Shown here one piece after another: positions 18,186 through 29,484 of a DNA stretch of 64,000 nucleotides (the stretch's first letter is position 1; the number at the start of each line of letters is the position of its first letter). The position numbers and the translations under genes are program-made. This DNA is from Marivivens geojensis. GTDB taxonomy: Bacteria; Pseudomonadota; Alphaproteobacteria; Rhodobacterales; Rhodobacteraceae. The stretch covers positions 62,001-126,000 of the forward strand of contig NZ_JALKCU010000004.1 in NCBI RefSeq assembly GCF_023540835.1, in the 5' to 3' direction. The notes below the pieces were generated by a model that worked only from the letters and a program-made list of their open reading frames with translations, was not told where the DNA came from and searched no databases.

Positions 18186-18865
18186 GCCATCGTTTTGATA
18201 CAGCCTATCCCAATCTGAAAGGCTGCATATTTATCGTTACCTATGGACGGAGTGGGTCGACGTTGTTGCAGAACTTGTTGATGACGATTGAGGGCGCGAC
18301 TATCCGCGGCGAAAATCACAATGCGATGGAGTGTATATGGGCTGCGGCGCGTCGTGTTCGGATGACACGTTATTCGTGGGGTGAAGAACCCCGCGGTCCG
18401 GAACACCCGTGGCATGGTGCCGATCAGATGCGGCCAGTTAAATTTGGGGCCGCGCTTGTTGATGCGTTTGTCGAAAACGTGCTTGTGCCACCCAATGATG
18501 CGCGGTGGTTTGGCTTTAAAGAAATTCGCTACAATGCGTTGGGTGATGATTTCCCAATGGTTTTGGATTTCATGCACCATCATTTCAAAAATGCTCGCTT
18601 CATTTTCAACACGCGCAACGCCGATGATGTAACACGGTCTGGGTGGTGGAAGGATTGGGATCGAGACGACGTGGTTCGCCTCGTCGAAGGGATGGATGCA
18701 CGGTTTGCCGATTACGCAGCGCAGTATCCGGATCGTGCAATCCTCGTGAATTATGCGGATTTTTGTGATGATCCTGCTGGATTAGAGGCTGTTTTTGACT
18801 GGCTGGGCGAACCAATTGATCCGTTGAAAACGGCTGCGGTTCTGGCGCGTCGTCTGGAACATTAG
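18182..18865 (+). CDS. Sulfotransferase-family protein
   Basis: 227 residues. The N-terminal FIVTYGRSGSTLLQNLL is the PAPS 5'-phosphosulfate-binding loop of the sulfotransferase superfamily. A 3'-phosphate site may lie in the FIFNTRNADDVTRSGWW segment (about residues 140-156), where Arg and Ser are in the expected context. The enzyme would transfer sulfate from PAPS to a carbohydrate or other acceptor. Coupling to two glycosyltransferase genes suggests that the surface glycan is sulfated, which would suit a marine bacterium. The protein is slightly short for the family but no break is visible. Confidence 0.8.
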   Translation: MSHRFDTAYPNLKGCIFIVTYGRSGSTLLQNLLMTIEGATIRGENHNAMECIWAAARRVRMTRYSWGEEPRGPEHPWHGADQMRPVKFGAALVDAFVENVLVPPNDARWFGFKEIRYNALGDDFPMVLDFMHHHFKNARFIFNTRNADDVTRSGWWKDWDRDDVVRLVEGMDARFADYAAQYPDRAILVNYADFCDDPAGLEAVFDWLGEPIDPLKTAAVLARRLEH

Positions 18866-21191
<2,326 letters not shown>

Positions 21192-21200
21192 TCGTGAGAG

Positions 21201-21225
21201 GGCCGGTGGAAACGCCGGCCTTTTT
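21201..21225 (+). terminator. Intrinsic terminator after katG
   Basis: Stem GGCCGGTG / CGCCGGCC with one G-T pair, GAAA loop and a TTTTT run, starting nine bases after the katG stop. It touches the stop codon of the convergent metalloprotease gene. Confidence 0.9.
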
Positions 21226-22964
21226 CAAAATAGGTAGATGTCGTCAATAATGTCGTTGGCATCTTCCCAGTCGTCGAGGGTCAGGGTGTTCCCTCCGCCA
21301 AAATCCCAGAAGAGAGCGGTGTCGAGTTGGGTCGCCATGGCGGCGACCTCTTGGGCTGAAAGGCCGTCGAGCCCCAATGCAGCACTGTTCAAGGAAAGGC
21401 GGTCGACGTCGTTCAGGAAATCCCCAATCCGATCCTTACCGGCATCGTAAACAAATGTATCCGCACCTTCGCCGCCGCGCATGAGATCATCGCCCGCCCC
21501 ACCAGAAAGGGTATCGTTGCCCCATCCTGCACGCACATCGTCAGCGCCGTTCCCCGCGTTGATCACGTCATGGTTCAGGTTACCAAAGAGGAGATCGTTG
21601 CCATCCCCGCCATCAATCGTGTCATTTCCTGACAGCCCGCGGATGGTATTGGCGTATTCGTTGCCATTGATCGTGTCTGCTGCTGTTCCGCCGATCCCGT
21701 TTTCGATCACCGCGCCATAGGCAATCGAAACGTTGCCGTCATATCCACCGATGTTTGAAAATGCGCCGTCGTTGAGGTCGAGGAGTTGGCCCGTCGTGAA
21801 CCCAGACAGGTCAATGGTGTCGGAACCGTCACCGTCCCAAATGCTAAGCAAAGGTTTGTCATTCGTTGAGAAATCAAACACGCCGCCGACGTTTGTATTA
21901 AAGCCGTAAACGGAGTCGCCAGAGTTTGCAGACGTGTTCACGCCATAGAGCAATTGCAGCGCATAGATGTCATAGAGCATGTAGGTCTGCGGATAGAGAC
22001 CCATGTTCTGCATGGTGTTCGCTTCGTCGAAATAGCTCATCACCGAATATTGGTGGCTGTCTGAAATAAACTGCGCGTTGGTCCCATAGGCGATGGTCGT
22101 GCCTGCTGCCGCGTTATAGTCCCCAGGGTGCGACAGGCCGATGGCGTGGCCGAATTCGTGTAGAAACACAAAGTAAGAATAGCCACCCACGGGAAGCGCA
22201 CTGGTCGATACCCACCGGTTATTCACCCATAAGTCACCTGCAGTGTTCGAGGTTGCTGTGCTTCCCGGGAAATAGGCATAGGCGCCTGCGCCGTCGGTGG
22301 TCGATGTGTAACCAGCCATGAGGATCGTGGCAGAGTTGGTCGTTCCGCCCGTTGCGACTTGGGTCAGGGTGAGGTTGGACAGGCTCGACGCGTATGTTGC
22401 AACCTCTGTTGCGGCGTCCATCTGAGCGGTGGTCAGTTGCGCAAATGCGGTCGTTTTTCCGTCCGCGTCTAACGCGGTGCCGCTATCCCTAAATCCCCAA
22501 GTAATGCTTGCCCCAGTTGCTGGAGCGCTGGACCATGTGTAGCCCGATCGGATCAGCGCCGAGGATCCCATCGCGAGGTCATAGTCGGCTTTGGTTCCAA
22601 CAGCCAAAGACACGGCATAATCCCCGCTGCTGCCGCCATTATAGCTGCCTGCTGAGATGTAATAGGTGTCGGTGGTTGTCGGGGTAAAGGTCAGATTGGA
22701 ATAGAGCCCCGGACCGCTGTCGTCGTCGATTGAAATGCTGGTGCCAGACGACGAATAGAGTGTCAGATAGGGATCGGATACAGCGCTGGACTGCGTCCCT
22801 AACCCTGCCATTGCAGCGGTATAAGTGGTCCCAGCGGTTAAGGTGACTTCAATCCAGTCTTGGTTATTTTTATCGAGGTAGCCGACAAAATAGTCACCCA
22901 CAGAGATCGCGTAGGGCGTCTGTGTCGATGCGAGGGCATCGTTGGTTTCGGTGACATAGACCAT
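21225..22964 (-). CDS. Serralysin-like RTX metalloprotease (peptidase M10)
   Basis: 579 residues from the ATG at 22964. An N-terminal PPC-like beta domain (about residues 15-130) precedes the protease domain. The zinc motif HEFGHAIGLSH lies at about residues 269-279, and the Met-turn appears in YSVMSYFDEAN. The C-terminus has several RTX nonapeptides (GGDGNDLLFG, NAGNGADDV, GGAGDDLMRGGEGADTF) and the M10_C ending DRIGDFLNDVDRLSLN. No signal peptide is seen, consistent with type I secretion of the whole protein, although no exporter is encoded nearby. The predicted role is an extracellular zinc endopeptidase. The PPC-like domain ahead of the catalytic domain is less common than the plain serralysin layout. 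The ribosome-binding site is weak. Confidence 0.9.
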   Translation of the reverse strand: MVYVTETNDALASTQTPYAISVGDYFVGYLDKNNQDWIEVTLTAGTTYTAAMAGLGTQSSAVSDPYLTLYSSSGTSISIDDDSGPGLYSNLTFTPTTTDTYYISAGSYNGGSSGDYAVSLAVGTKADYDLAMGSSALIRSGYTWSSAPATGASITWGFRDSGTALDADGKTTAFAQLTTAQMDAATEVATYASSLSNLTLTQVATGGTTNSATILMAGYTSTTDGAGAYAYFPGSTATSNTAGDLWVNNRWVSTSALPVGGYSYFVFLHEFGHAIGLSHPGDYNAAAGTTIAYGTNAQFISDSHQYSVMSYFDEANTMQNMGLYPQTYMLYDIYALQLLYGVNTSANSGDSVYGFNTNVGGVFDFSTNDKPLLSIWDGDGSDTIDLSGFTTGQLLDLNDGAFSNIGGYDGNVSIAYGAVIENGIGGTAADTINGNEYANTIRGLSGNDTIDGGDGNDLLFGNLNHDVINAGNGADDVRAGWGNDTLSGGAGDDLMRGGEGADTFVYDAGKDRIGDFLNDVDRLSLNSAALGLDGLSAQEVAAMATQLDTALFWDFGGGNTLTLDDWEDANDIIDDIYLF

Positions 22965-23090
22965 TGGCAACCGCGACTGGATTTTACGTATGCTCCAGTA
23001 TCTTATACGGCTCTTTGTTAACGACTGCCAAACTCAGAAGCGTAAACTGCGGGTTATTTGGCAAATTCTGGCGCAATAGGGCGTCTATTC

Positions 23091-24776
23091 CTAATCGGCA
23101 TAATACTTGCGCTTTGACATCTTGCCCAAGCCCGGATTGAGGCTGTTCGTTGGGTCAATGGATTTGTAAAAATTGGCAAGGTCCGGTTTGGCCGCATAAA
23201 GGTGGCCGACATTATGCTCTGCGGGGTATTCGGCGCCGCGTTCATCGATCAGCTTGAGCATCTCGGCTTTGATCGCTTTGACGTTTGCACCTGCTTTTAC
23301 CACGTAGTCCTGATGCATCACGTGGCACATGAAATGACCGTAATAGAGGCTGTATGTCAGGTGCTGCGTGATTTCGGGCGGGAGCCGTTCGAGGAAGTCA
23401 TCATCATTTCGGCGCAACGCGATATCGAGGGCGATGATGTCCTCGACCTCTACGGCGTGGATCGCCTTATAGCGTATGGCCGCTCCTGCTGCGGCAAAGC
23501 GGAGGAGGCCCGCCATTTTGGCTTCGCGCGGATTGCATTCAAAGAATGATAGGCGGTTTTGGCCTGCCATCGTGTCGAGCAACGCCCGCGCCTCTGCGAT
23601 GCCATCATCGCGCATCTTTAGGATCAAGTGATGTTCATGTTTTGCCCGCATATTGCGGAGGGATTTGGGCAAGATGTCGGGCCAAAGGCGCGATAGGTTT
23701 TGCATGAACTGATCGGTAAATCGGCCCATGAAGGGCACCTTTGCCAATCGAGCATCGACCCATCCTTTGATCGCAAAGAACATCGGCAAACGGTCGGTGC
23801 CCAACTTGTCGATCATCACCATCGTGTCTTTGCCGTAGCGGTCCGAGATGTCGAAAACATCGGCGTGCAAGTATTCAGCGCTGACCGGGAGAGTGGTGAA
23901 ATCCGACAGGATAGAACGGCGCAAATCAGTTAGCGCGGCGGTATTATCGGTACCGATGTAAAAGGTCCGCTCTGATGCGTTCTTTTCAAAGGTATCTAGT
24001 CGCACCGCAAAAACGGCGAGCTTGCCCGCGCAGCCAGCGGCCTCGTAAAGGCGACGTTTATCAGCATTAAAGCGGGCAGGGGTGTCAGCGGTGACATCGC
24101 GGACGCGGGTGACGTAGTCGGTATCAGAACCTTTACGGTTCGTGTCGTCGATGTCGGCCTCGGTAAAGGAACCGGATTCTAGACGGGTCAGGATGTCTTG
24201 GGCTGTGTCGCCCAAGTTGATCCCGAGGTGGTTCACCAGTTCGAGCGTCCCATCTGCTGTGATCTGCGCGTAGAGCGCCATTTCAGTATAGGACGGTCCG
24301 CGTTCGACCAGTGAGCCGCCAGAGTTATTGCAGACGCCACCAACCACGGATGCGCCGATGCAGGACGAGCCAATCACCGAATGGGGCTGGCGGTTTAGCG
24401 GGTCGAGAAGTTTTTCGAGCGCAAAGAGCGTCGCACCCGGGAAGCTGATCACCTGTTTGCCGTCGCGGATTAGACGTAGGCCATCCATGCGGCGGGTATT
24501 CACCAATACGACGTCGCGGTCATAAGTGCCGTTGGGGGTGGACCCTTCGGTCAGGCCTGTATTCGCTGCCTGCATGATAACGATCTTATCGGCGGCCACA
24601 CAGGCTTTGAGGATGTTCCATTGCTCAAGGAGCGTAGCGGGCTGGACCACGGCGAGAACCTCGCCTTCGCCAGACCGAAACCCTTTGCGGAACCGCTGGG
24701 TTGCGCGGGGAGAGGTGAAAATATGACGACGTCCAACGATCTGTCGTAGTTCGGCGAGAAGCGCGTGGTTGTCCAT
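23091..24776 (-). CDS. dld: Quinone-dependent D-lactate dehydrogenase
   Basis: 561 residues from the ATG at 24776 (GGAG ahead; a TTG at 24782 is in frame). The FAD-binding PCMH region contains QAANTGLTEGSTPNG and SSCIGASVVGGVCNNSGGSLVERG, characteristic of the E. coli Dld type. The C-terminal part has the membrane-associated cap and the metal/substrate region NMRAKHEHHLILKM and EYPAEHNVGHLY. The enzyme oxidises D-lactate to pyruvate, passing electrons to the quinone pool. It is the last gene of the lactate operon, six bases after lldD, and complements the L-specific enzyme there. Confidence 0.95.
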   Translation of the reverse strand: MDNHALLAELRQIVGRRHIFTSPRATQRFRKGFRSGEGEVLAVVQPATLLEQWNILKACVAADKIVIMQAANTGLTEGSTPNGTYDRDVVLVNTRRMDGLRLIRDGKQVISFPGATLFALEKLLDPLNRQPHSVIGSSCIGASVVGGVCNNSGGSLVERGPSYTEMALYAQITADGTLELVNHLGINLGDTAQDILTRLESGSFTEADIDDTNRKGSDTDYVTRVRDVTADTPARFNADKRRLYEAAGCAGKLAVFAVRLDTFEKNASERTFYIGTDNTAALTDLRRSILSDFTTLPVSAEYLHADVFDISDRYGKDTMVMIDKLGTDRLPMFFAIKGWVDARLAKVPFMGRFTDQFMQNLSRLWPDILPKSLRNMRAKHEHHLILKMRDDGIAEARALLDTMAGQNRLSFFECNPREAKMAGLLRFAAAGAAIRYKAIHAVEVEDIIALDIALRRNDDDFLERLPPEITQHLTYSLYYGHFMCHVMHQDYVVKAGANVKAIKAEMLKLIDERGAEYPAEHNVGHLYAAKPDLANFYKSIDPTNSLNPGLGKMSKRKYYAD

Positions 24777-24788
24777 TTTCAACTCCGG

Positions 24789-25934
24789 TTAGCGGAACCG
24801 TAGGTTTTCGCGGGAAAGTTGGCCGACAGAGGTCACGCCCATCAGTTTCATCCCGCGTTCGATTTCGGCTTTCATAAGGCCAAGCGCGCGTTCGACACCT
24901 GCCTGTCCAGCTGCAGCCAGAGGGTACAGGTAGAACCGTCCGCCGCCAACAGCCTTGGCGCCGAGTGACAACGCCTTGAGCACATGGGTGCCGCGTTGGA
25001 TGCCGCTGTCCATGATAACGTCGATTTCGTCACCGACCTCGTCCACGATTTCCTTGAGCTGGTCAAAGGGCGTGCGCGATCCATCCAGCTGGCGGCCACC
25101 GTGGTTCGACAGGACGATGCCAGTGCAACCGATGTCCACTGCACGGCGGGCATCCTTGGCGGTCATGATGCCCTTGAGGCAGAACTGACCGTCCCATTCC
25201 TGAACCATTTCCGCAACGTCATCCCAGTCCATCGACGGGTCCAGCATATTCGAGAAGTAGTTGCCGATCGACGAGGCGCCGCCGCCCATGTTCACGAATT
25301 TATCCAGTTGTGGCATCGCAAATTTTTCATGGGTAACATAGTTGATACCCCACATAGGCTTCATGGCGAATTGCATCATCCCGCCAAGTGTCAGGCGGAA
25401 GGGGATGGAAAATCCAGTGCGCAAGTCGCGTTCTCGGTTGCCGCCGGTGATGCTGTCCACGGTTAGCATCATGACGTTCACGCCGCTTTCCTTGGCACTT
25501 TGCATCATGGCGCGGTTCAGCCCGCGGTCTTTGTGGAAATAGAACTGGTAGCACTGCGGGTTTTTGTGTTTGGCCCGCATTTCCTCGATGCTGACGGTGC
25601 CCAGAGAGGATACGCCGAACATCGTGCCGTATTTCTCTGCCGCTGCTGCAACCGCGCGTTCCCCGTCGTGGTGGAACAGACGCTGGAGCGCGGTCGGCGA
25701 ACAGTAGATCGGCATGTCGAGCTTCTGGCCCATCACCGTGACAGACATATCCACGTCCTGCACACCGGTTAGAACCGAAGGCAGTAGGTCACAGCGGTCA
25801 AAGGCCGCCGTGTTCTGGCGATAGGTTACCTCGTCATCGGCAGCCCCGTCGATATAGTTGAAGATCGGACCGGGCAGACGACGGCGGGCAAGTTCGCGGA
25901 AGTCGTGGAAATTGTGGCAATGGGCCAGACGCAT
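24789..25934 (-). CDS. lldD: FMN-dependent L-lactate dehydrogenase
   Basis: 381 residues from the ATG at 25934 with CGGAG upstream. Family signatures of the alpha-hydroxy acid oxidases are clear: FNYIDGAADDEVTYR near the N-terminus, YCSPTALQRLFHHDGE, the Tyr of QFYFHKDRG, the catalytic LSNHGGRQLDGSRTP (His-Gly-Gly-Arg) at about residue 270, and the FMN phosphate region DSGIQRGTHVLKALSLGAKAV. It oxidises L-lactate to pyruvate with electrons to the respiratory chain. The gene lies between the TRAP permease and dld with gaps of under fifteen bases, so uptake and oxidation of both lactate enantiomers form one operon. Confidence 0.95.
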   Translation of the reverse strand: MRLAHCHNFHDFRELARRRLPGPIFNYIDGAADDEVTYRQNTAAFDRCDLLPSVLTGVQDVDMSVTVMGQKLDMPIYCSPTALQRLFHHDGERAVAAAAEKYGTMFGVSSLGTVSIEEMRAKHKNPQCYQFYFHKDRGLNRAMMQSAKESGVNVMMLTVDSITGGNRERDLRTGFSIPFRLTLGGMMQFAMKPMWGINYVTHEKFAMPQLDKFVNMGGGASSIGNYFSNMLDPSMDWDDVAEMVQEWDGQFCLKGIMTAKDARRAVDIGCTGIVLSNHGGRQLDGSRTPFDQLKEIVDEVGDEIDVIMDSGIQRGTHVLKALSLGAKAVGGGRFYLYPLAAAGQAGVERALGLMKAEIERGMKLMGVTSVGQLSRENLRFR

Positions 25935-25946
25935 TTTCAAGCTCCG

Positions 25947-28013
25947 TTAATAGGCGACAGAGGGCAGCCACGTGGCAAGCTGCGGCCAGAGGTAGACCAG
26001 CATCAGGCCAGTGAGCTGTAGCAGTACAAAGGGAATGATGCCTTTGTAGATGTCGATCAGACGGATTTCTGGCGGGCAAACACCCTTGAGATAGAAGAGC
26101 GCAAATCCAACGGGCGGTGTGAGGAAGCTGGTCTGCAAAGTCACAGCCACCATAATCACAAACCAGAGAAGCGCAGGTTCGTCGATTTCGCCAAAGCCCG
26201 GAATATCGAGGCCGAGGCCGTTCACGATCGGGCGCATCAGTGGCAGAACGATCAAGGTAATCTCGATCCAGTCGAGCACGAAGCCCAAGAGGAAGACGAG
26301 GAACAGGATCATAAAGATAGTGCCTTCGGGGCCAAAGCCTGCACCACGAATGATACCTTCGATCAGCTCGTCGCCACCCAGTTCACGAAGAACGTAAGAG
26401 AACACCGTCGCACCAAGGAAGATCGCAAAAATGTAGGCGGTGGTGTTGAAAGTGGATTTCAGCACGTTGATCAGTTTGCGCAGGGTGAGCTTGCGATAGA
26501 GCATCGCCAAAAGGGTCGCACCCAATGCACCCACGCCTGAGGCTTCGGTCGGGGTGGTAAGGCCCGCAAAGATCGAACCGAGGACCGAGAGGATCAGAAG
26601 AAGCGTTGGGATGACGGCGATCATCACGTCTTTCACAGCGGCCCAATCGGGGCGAACGGCGCCTTCGGGAACAGGGGCAAGGTCGCGATTGATCAGAGCG
26701 ACTACAAAAATGTACAGAAGGTAAAGACCACCGATAATCACGCCCGGAAAGACCGCCGCCATAAAGAGATCACCCACCGAAAGCGCCATTTGGTCAGCCA
26801 TAATCACCAGCATGATCGACGGCGGGATCAAAATACCCAACGTGCCTGAGGCAGAGACAACACCAGCGGCCAATCGCGGGCTGTATTTCTGCTCCATCAT
26901 CGTGGGCAGGGACAGGACGCCCAAGAGGACGACTGACGCGCCGATGATGCCCGTTGATGCGGCAAGGATAATGCCGATCAGCGTCACAGTGATCGCCAGA
27001 CCACCGCGTACGGTGCCAAACAAACGCTGCATGGATCGCATGAGTTTCTCGGCAACGCCGCTTTCATCCAGCATGAGACCCATGAAGATGAACATCGGCA
27101 GCGCGACGAGGATCGGGTTCGACATCGTGGAATACACGCGGTTCACAGTCGCGCCCAAAGTCAGGTAGTCGAGACCTGTTAGTGTGCGCTTTAGGCCTGT
27201 CCACGCCATGAGATTGTTGTCGAACAGATAGGCGATGCCACAATACATCACGCCGACACCTGCCAACGTCCACGCAACGGGGAAGCCCGTGAACAAAAGC
27301 ATGATGAAGGTCAGGAATATGGCGATGACCAGCTTTTCCTCGGTATATTTGACGAGGAACGTCAACGCGACAGTAACAGCGATAAAGATAATGAGGGTGA
27401 CGAGGATAGTGCGGAGGCTGCCGCCTTCGCGTTCTTCGGCATAGTTCATCCAGAGCGCATGAACGTCGTGTATCAAACGAGCGACCGCTGCGAGGGCCAG
27501 AAGGCAGAAGCTGATAGGGATGATTGCTTTGAACGCCCAACGGTATGGCAGGCCCAAGGGGCTAGAGGACCGTTCGTTGACGCGAAAGCTTTCGTAGAAA
27601 TAGTCATACCCTTGGTCGATCATGAGATAGATGAACGGGAACAGAAGGCAGAGGATACCGATAACTTCGATCACGCGCTGCCCACGACGCGATACTTGCA
27701 TGTGGAGCACATCAACACGCACGTGGCTGTCGGTGACGAGGGCAAAAGAAATGCCGATCATCGTTACCAACCCATAGAAATGCCATTGGATTTCATCGAG
27801 TTGCGGAAAATTCTGGTTCAGCACGTAGCGGAACGCAACTTGCGTGACGATTGCAAGGACGAGTAAGACGTTGGCCCACATGACGACCAGACCAACGCTT
27901 TTGACAACGCTGTCTAGCGCGTTGGCAACAGGTTGAATGTCGCGGTCGGGGTGTTCTTGGAGCGCTTCATAGACTTCGACGGGATCATCGGACGAATGGA
28001 TATTATTCGACAT
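25947..28013 (-). CDS. TRAP transporter fused small and large permease (DctQ-DctM)
   Basis: 688 residues, a natural fusion. The first about 200 residues are the DctQ-like subunit with four helices (RYVLNQNFPQLDEIQWHFYG is the family motif), then a connecting helix, then the DctM-like subunit with about 12-13 helices and motifs such as LALPMFIFMGLMLDESG and ILIPPSIMLVIMADQ. It imports an organic acid with sodium, using the binding protein encoded just upstream. Fusion Q-M proteins are common for the TakP-like group in roseobacters. The ATG at 28013 has a strong AAGGAGGAGG ribosome-binding site. Lactate as substrate is inferred from the two lactate dehydrogenases in the operon. Confidence 0.9.
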   Translation of the reverse strand: MSNNIHSSDDPVEVYEALQEHPDRDIQPVANALDSVVKSVGLVVMWANVLLVLAIVTQVAFRYVLNQNFPQLDEIQWHFYGLVTMIGISFALVTDSHVRVDVLHMQVSRRGQRVIEVIGILCLLFPFIYLMIDQGYDYFYESFRVNERSSSPLGLPYRWAFKAIIPISFCLLALAAVARLIHDVHALWMNYAEEREGGSLRTILVTLIIFIAVTVALTFLVKYTEEKLVIAIFLTFIMLLFTGFPVAWTLAGVGVMYCGIAYLFDNNLMAWTGLKRTLTGLDYLTLGATVNRVYSTMSNPILVALPMFIFMGLMLDESGVAEKLMRSMQRLFGTVRGGLAITVTLIGIILAASTGIIGASVVLLGVLSLPTMMEQKYSPRLAAGVVSASGTLGILIPPSIMLVIMADQMALSVGDLFMAAVFPGVIIGGLYLLYIFVVALINRDLAPVPEGAVRPDWAAVKDVMIAVIPTLLLILSVLGSIFAGLTTPTEASGVGALGATLLAMLYRKLTLRKLINVLKSTFNTTAYIFAIFLGATVFSYVLRELGGDELIEGIIRGAGFGPEGTIFMILFLVFLLGFVLDWIEITLIVLPLMRPIVNGLGLDIPGFGEIDEPALLWFVIMVAVTLQTSFLTPPVGFALFYLKGVCPPEIRLIDIYKGIIPFVLLQLTGLMLVYLWPQLATWLPSVAY

Positions 28014-28080
28014 GGTTCCTCCTCCTTGGAAACGTGCGGAAAAGGGTCAGTGACCCCGTATATTTTTCGGAAATGTGGTT

Positions 28081-28107
28081 GCGGGAGGGCCTCCTCGACC
28101 CTCCCGC
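28081..28107 (-). promoter_or_regulatory. Intercistronic hairpin between TRAP binding-protein and permease genes
   Basis: A 9-bp perfect stem (GCGGGAGGG / CCCTCCCGC) lies ten bases beyond the binding-protein stop, in the 103-bp gap before the permease start. It has no T-run on the coding strand, so it more likely stabilises the upstream mRNA or causes partial termination, giving more binding protein than permease. Confidence 0.6.
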
Positions 28108-28116
28108 AGGGATAGC

Positions 28117-29166
28117 TTACCGCGGCAAGAACGCGTTCTCTTTCCAGATCTGGTAACCTTCGCGGAACTCGTTCAGGTCAGCGAGGACAGTTGCAAAGAA
28201 TTCGTCGTTTGCAGCTTGTTCCGCAGCGACTTCTTCCCAACCCGCTTTGAAGGTGTCGAGCATCTCTTGGTTCCACTGACGGATTTCGACGCCGTTGTTT
28301 TCAACGTTATCCATCATAACCGAGAACTGCATCGCTTCGCCTTCAGCGAAAGAGTCAGCCATCGATGCCTTACATGCGCTTTCGATGATTGCGCGCTGGG
28401 TGTCGGAAGCTTCGTTCCATGTGTCACCGTTGATCAGCAATTCAAAGATGGTTGCTTGCTGGTGCCAGCCTGGGAAGTAGTTGAACTTGACCAGTTTGTA
28501 GAAGCCAAGACGTGTGTCCACTGCAGGCAGCGAGAATTCGGTTGCGTCGATCGCACCGTTTTCGAGTGCGGAGAAGATTTCACCACCCGGCAGGAGCGAT
28601 GTCGCAACGCCGAGTTTCTGCATGACTTCACCGCCGAGGCCGAAGAAGCGCATTTTCAGGCCCTGTAGGTCCTCAGGCGAGTTCACTTCGTTTGCGAACC
28701 AGCCCGACGTTTCCGGAGCGGTGATCGCACAAGGCAGAACGTGAACGTTGTAGCCAGCATCATCATACATCTGCTGATACAAGGTCATGCCGTTGCCGTA
28801 GTAGAGCCACGCCATGTATTCGCCAGCCTCAGGGCCAAACGGAACGGCCGAGAACAGCGGAGCAGCAGGGATCGAACCGGACCAGTAACCAGCGGTGGTG
28901 TAGCCAGAGTTGATTTTACCTGTCGACACAGCTTCGAGGATTTCGAACGGCGGCACCAGTTCACCTGGCTCATAGACGCGCATGCGCAGGCTACCGCCCG
29001 ACATGAGTTCGAGTTGCTCAGCAACGCGTGGGATCGGCGACCCGAGACCCGGTAGGGCAGTGTTAAACGCGACTGGGGTTTTGAGCAGGATTGGATCGTC
29101 TTCTGCCATGGCGGCGGGTGCTGCCAGTACCAATGCGGATACTGCAAGAGCGGTAAATTTATTCAT
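28117..29166 (-). CDS. TRAP transporter substrate-binding protein (DctP/TakP-like, probably lactate)
   Basis: 349 residues with a signal peptide (MNKFTALAVSALVLAAPAAMA). The mature protein is the DctP fold: SPIPRVAEQLELMSGGSLRMRVYEPGEL is the typical N-terminal part, LKMRFFGLGGEVMQKLG carries the conserved Arg that binds the carboxylate, and NGAIDATEFSLPAVDTRLGFYK the second ligand region. These patterns match the group that binds 2-oxo- or 2-hydroxy-monocarboxylates. It is the first gene of the lactate operon, transcribed away from the FadR-type regulator, with GGAGGAG before the ATG. Substrate assignment to lactate is by operon content. Confidence 0.88.
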   Translation of the reverse strand: MNKFTALAVSALVLAAPAAMAEDDPILLKTPVAFNTALPGLGSPIPRVAEQLELMSGGSLRMRVYEPGELVPPFEILEAVSTGKINSGYTTAGYWSGSIPAAPLFSAVPFGPEAGEYMAWLYYGNGMTLYQQMYDDAGYNVHVLPCAITAPETSGWFANEVNSPEDLQGLKMRFFGLGGEVMQKLGVATSLLPGGEIFSALENGAIDATEFSLPAVDTRLGFYKLVKFNYFPGWHQQATIFELLINGDTWNEASDTQRAIIESACKASMADSFAEGEAMQFSVMMDNVENNGVEIRQWNQEMLDTFKAGWEEVAAEQAANDEFFATVLADLNEFREGYQIWKENAFLPR

Positions 29167-29484
29167 TGTCTCTCCTCCATTTTAACTTTCGACATTCGGG
29201 GTTAGGGGCCGAATGGGATGGAGTGGTAAAAACAATATACCTCTACATTCAGTCAACAATAAAATTTACCACTGTTATTATTTGGGGCGATGTTTTTTCT
29301 AAAAAATCGTGCAAAGGGTGTGTGTTGCTGGGGTGCGCTGCGGCTTTGAAGCCGCGTTTTTCTCGCGAAATTTCAACGCTAAAGCGTAGATCTTGGCGCG
29401 GAATTGAGCGGCAGCTTGAATTTAGGTCTGGAAAAATTAACTTACCTCTCTACTCTAGACATCCAGCCGAGGAGGGGCCGTCCA
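29167..29484. promoter_or_regulatory. Divergent regulatory region of the lactate operon and its regulator
   Basis: 318 bp without a gene, between the binding-protein start and the regulator start. It holds an A+T-rich core at 29223-29285 that includes an inverted repeat GTGGTAAA (29223-29230) / TTTACCAC (29265-29272). Half-sites of the form TGGT/ACCA are usual for FadR-subfamily regulators such as LldR. A further TTACC lies at 29442-29446. The 34-bp spacing suggests two bound dimers or a looped arrangement. Promoter elements are not individually assignable. Confidence 0.55.
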
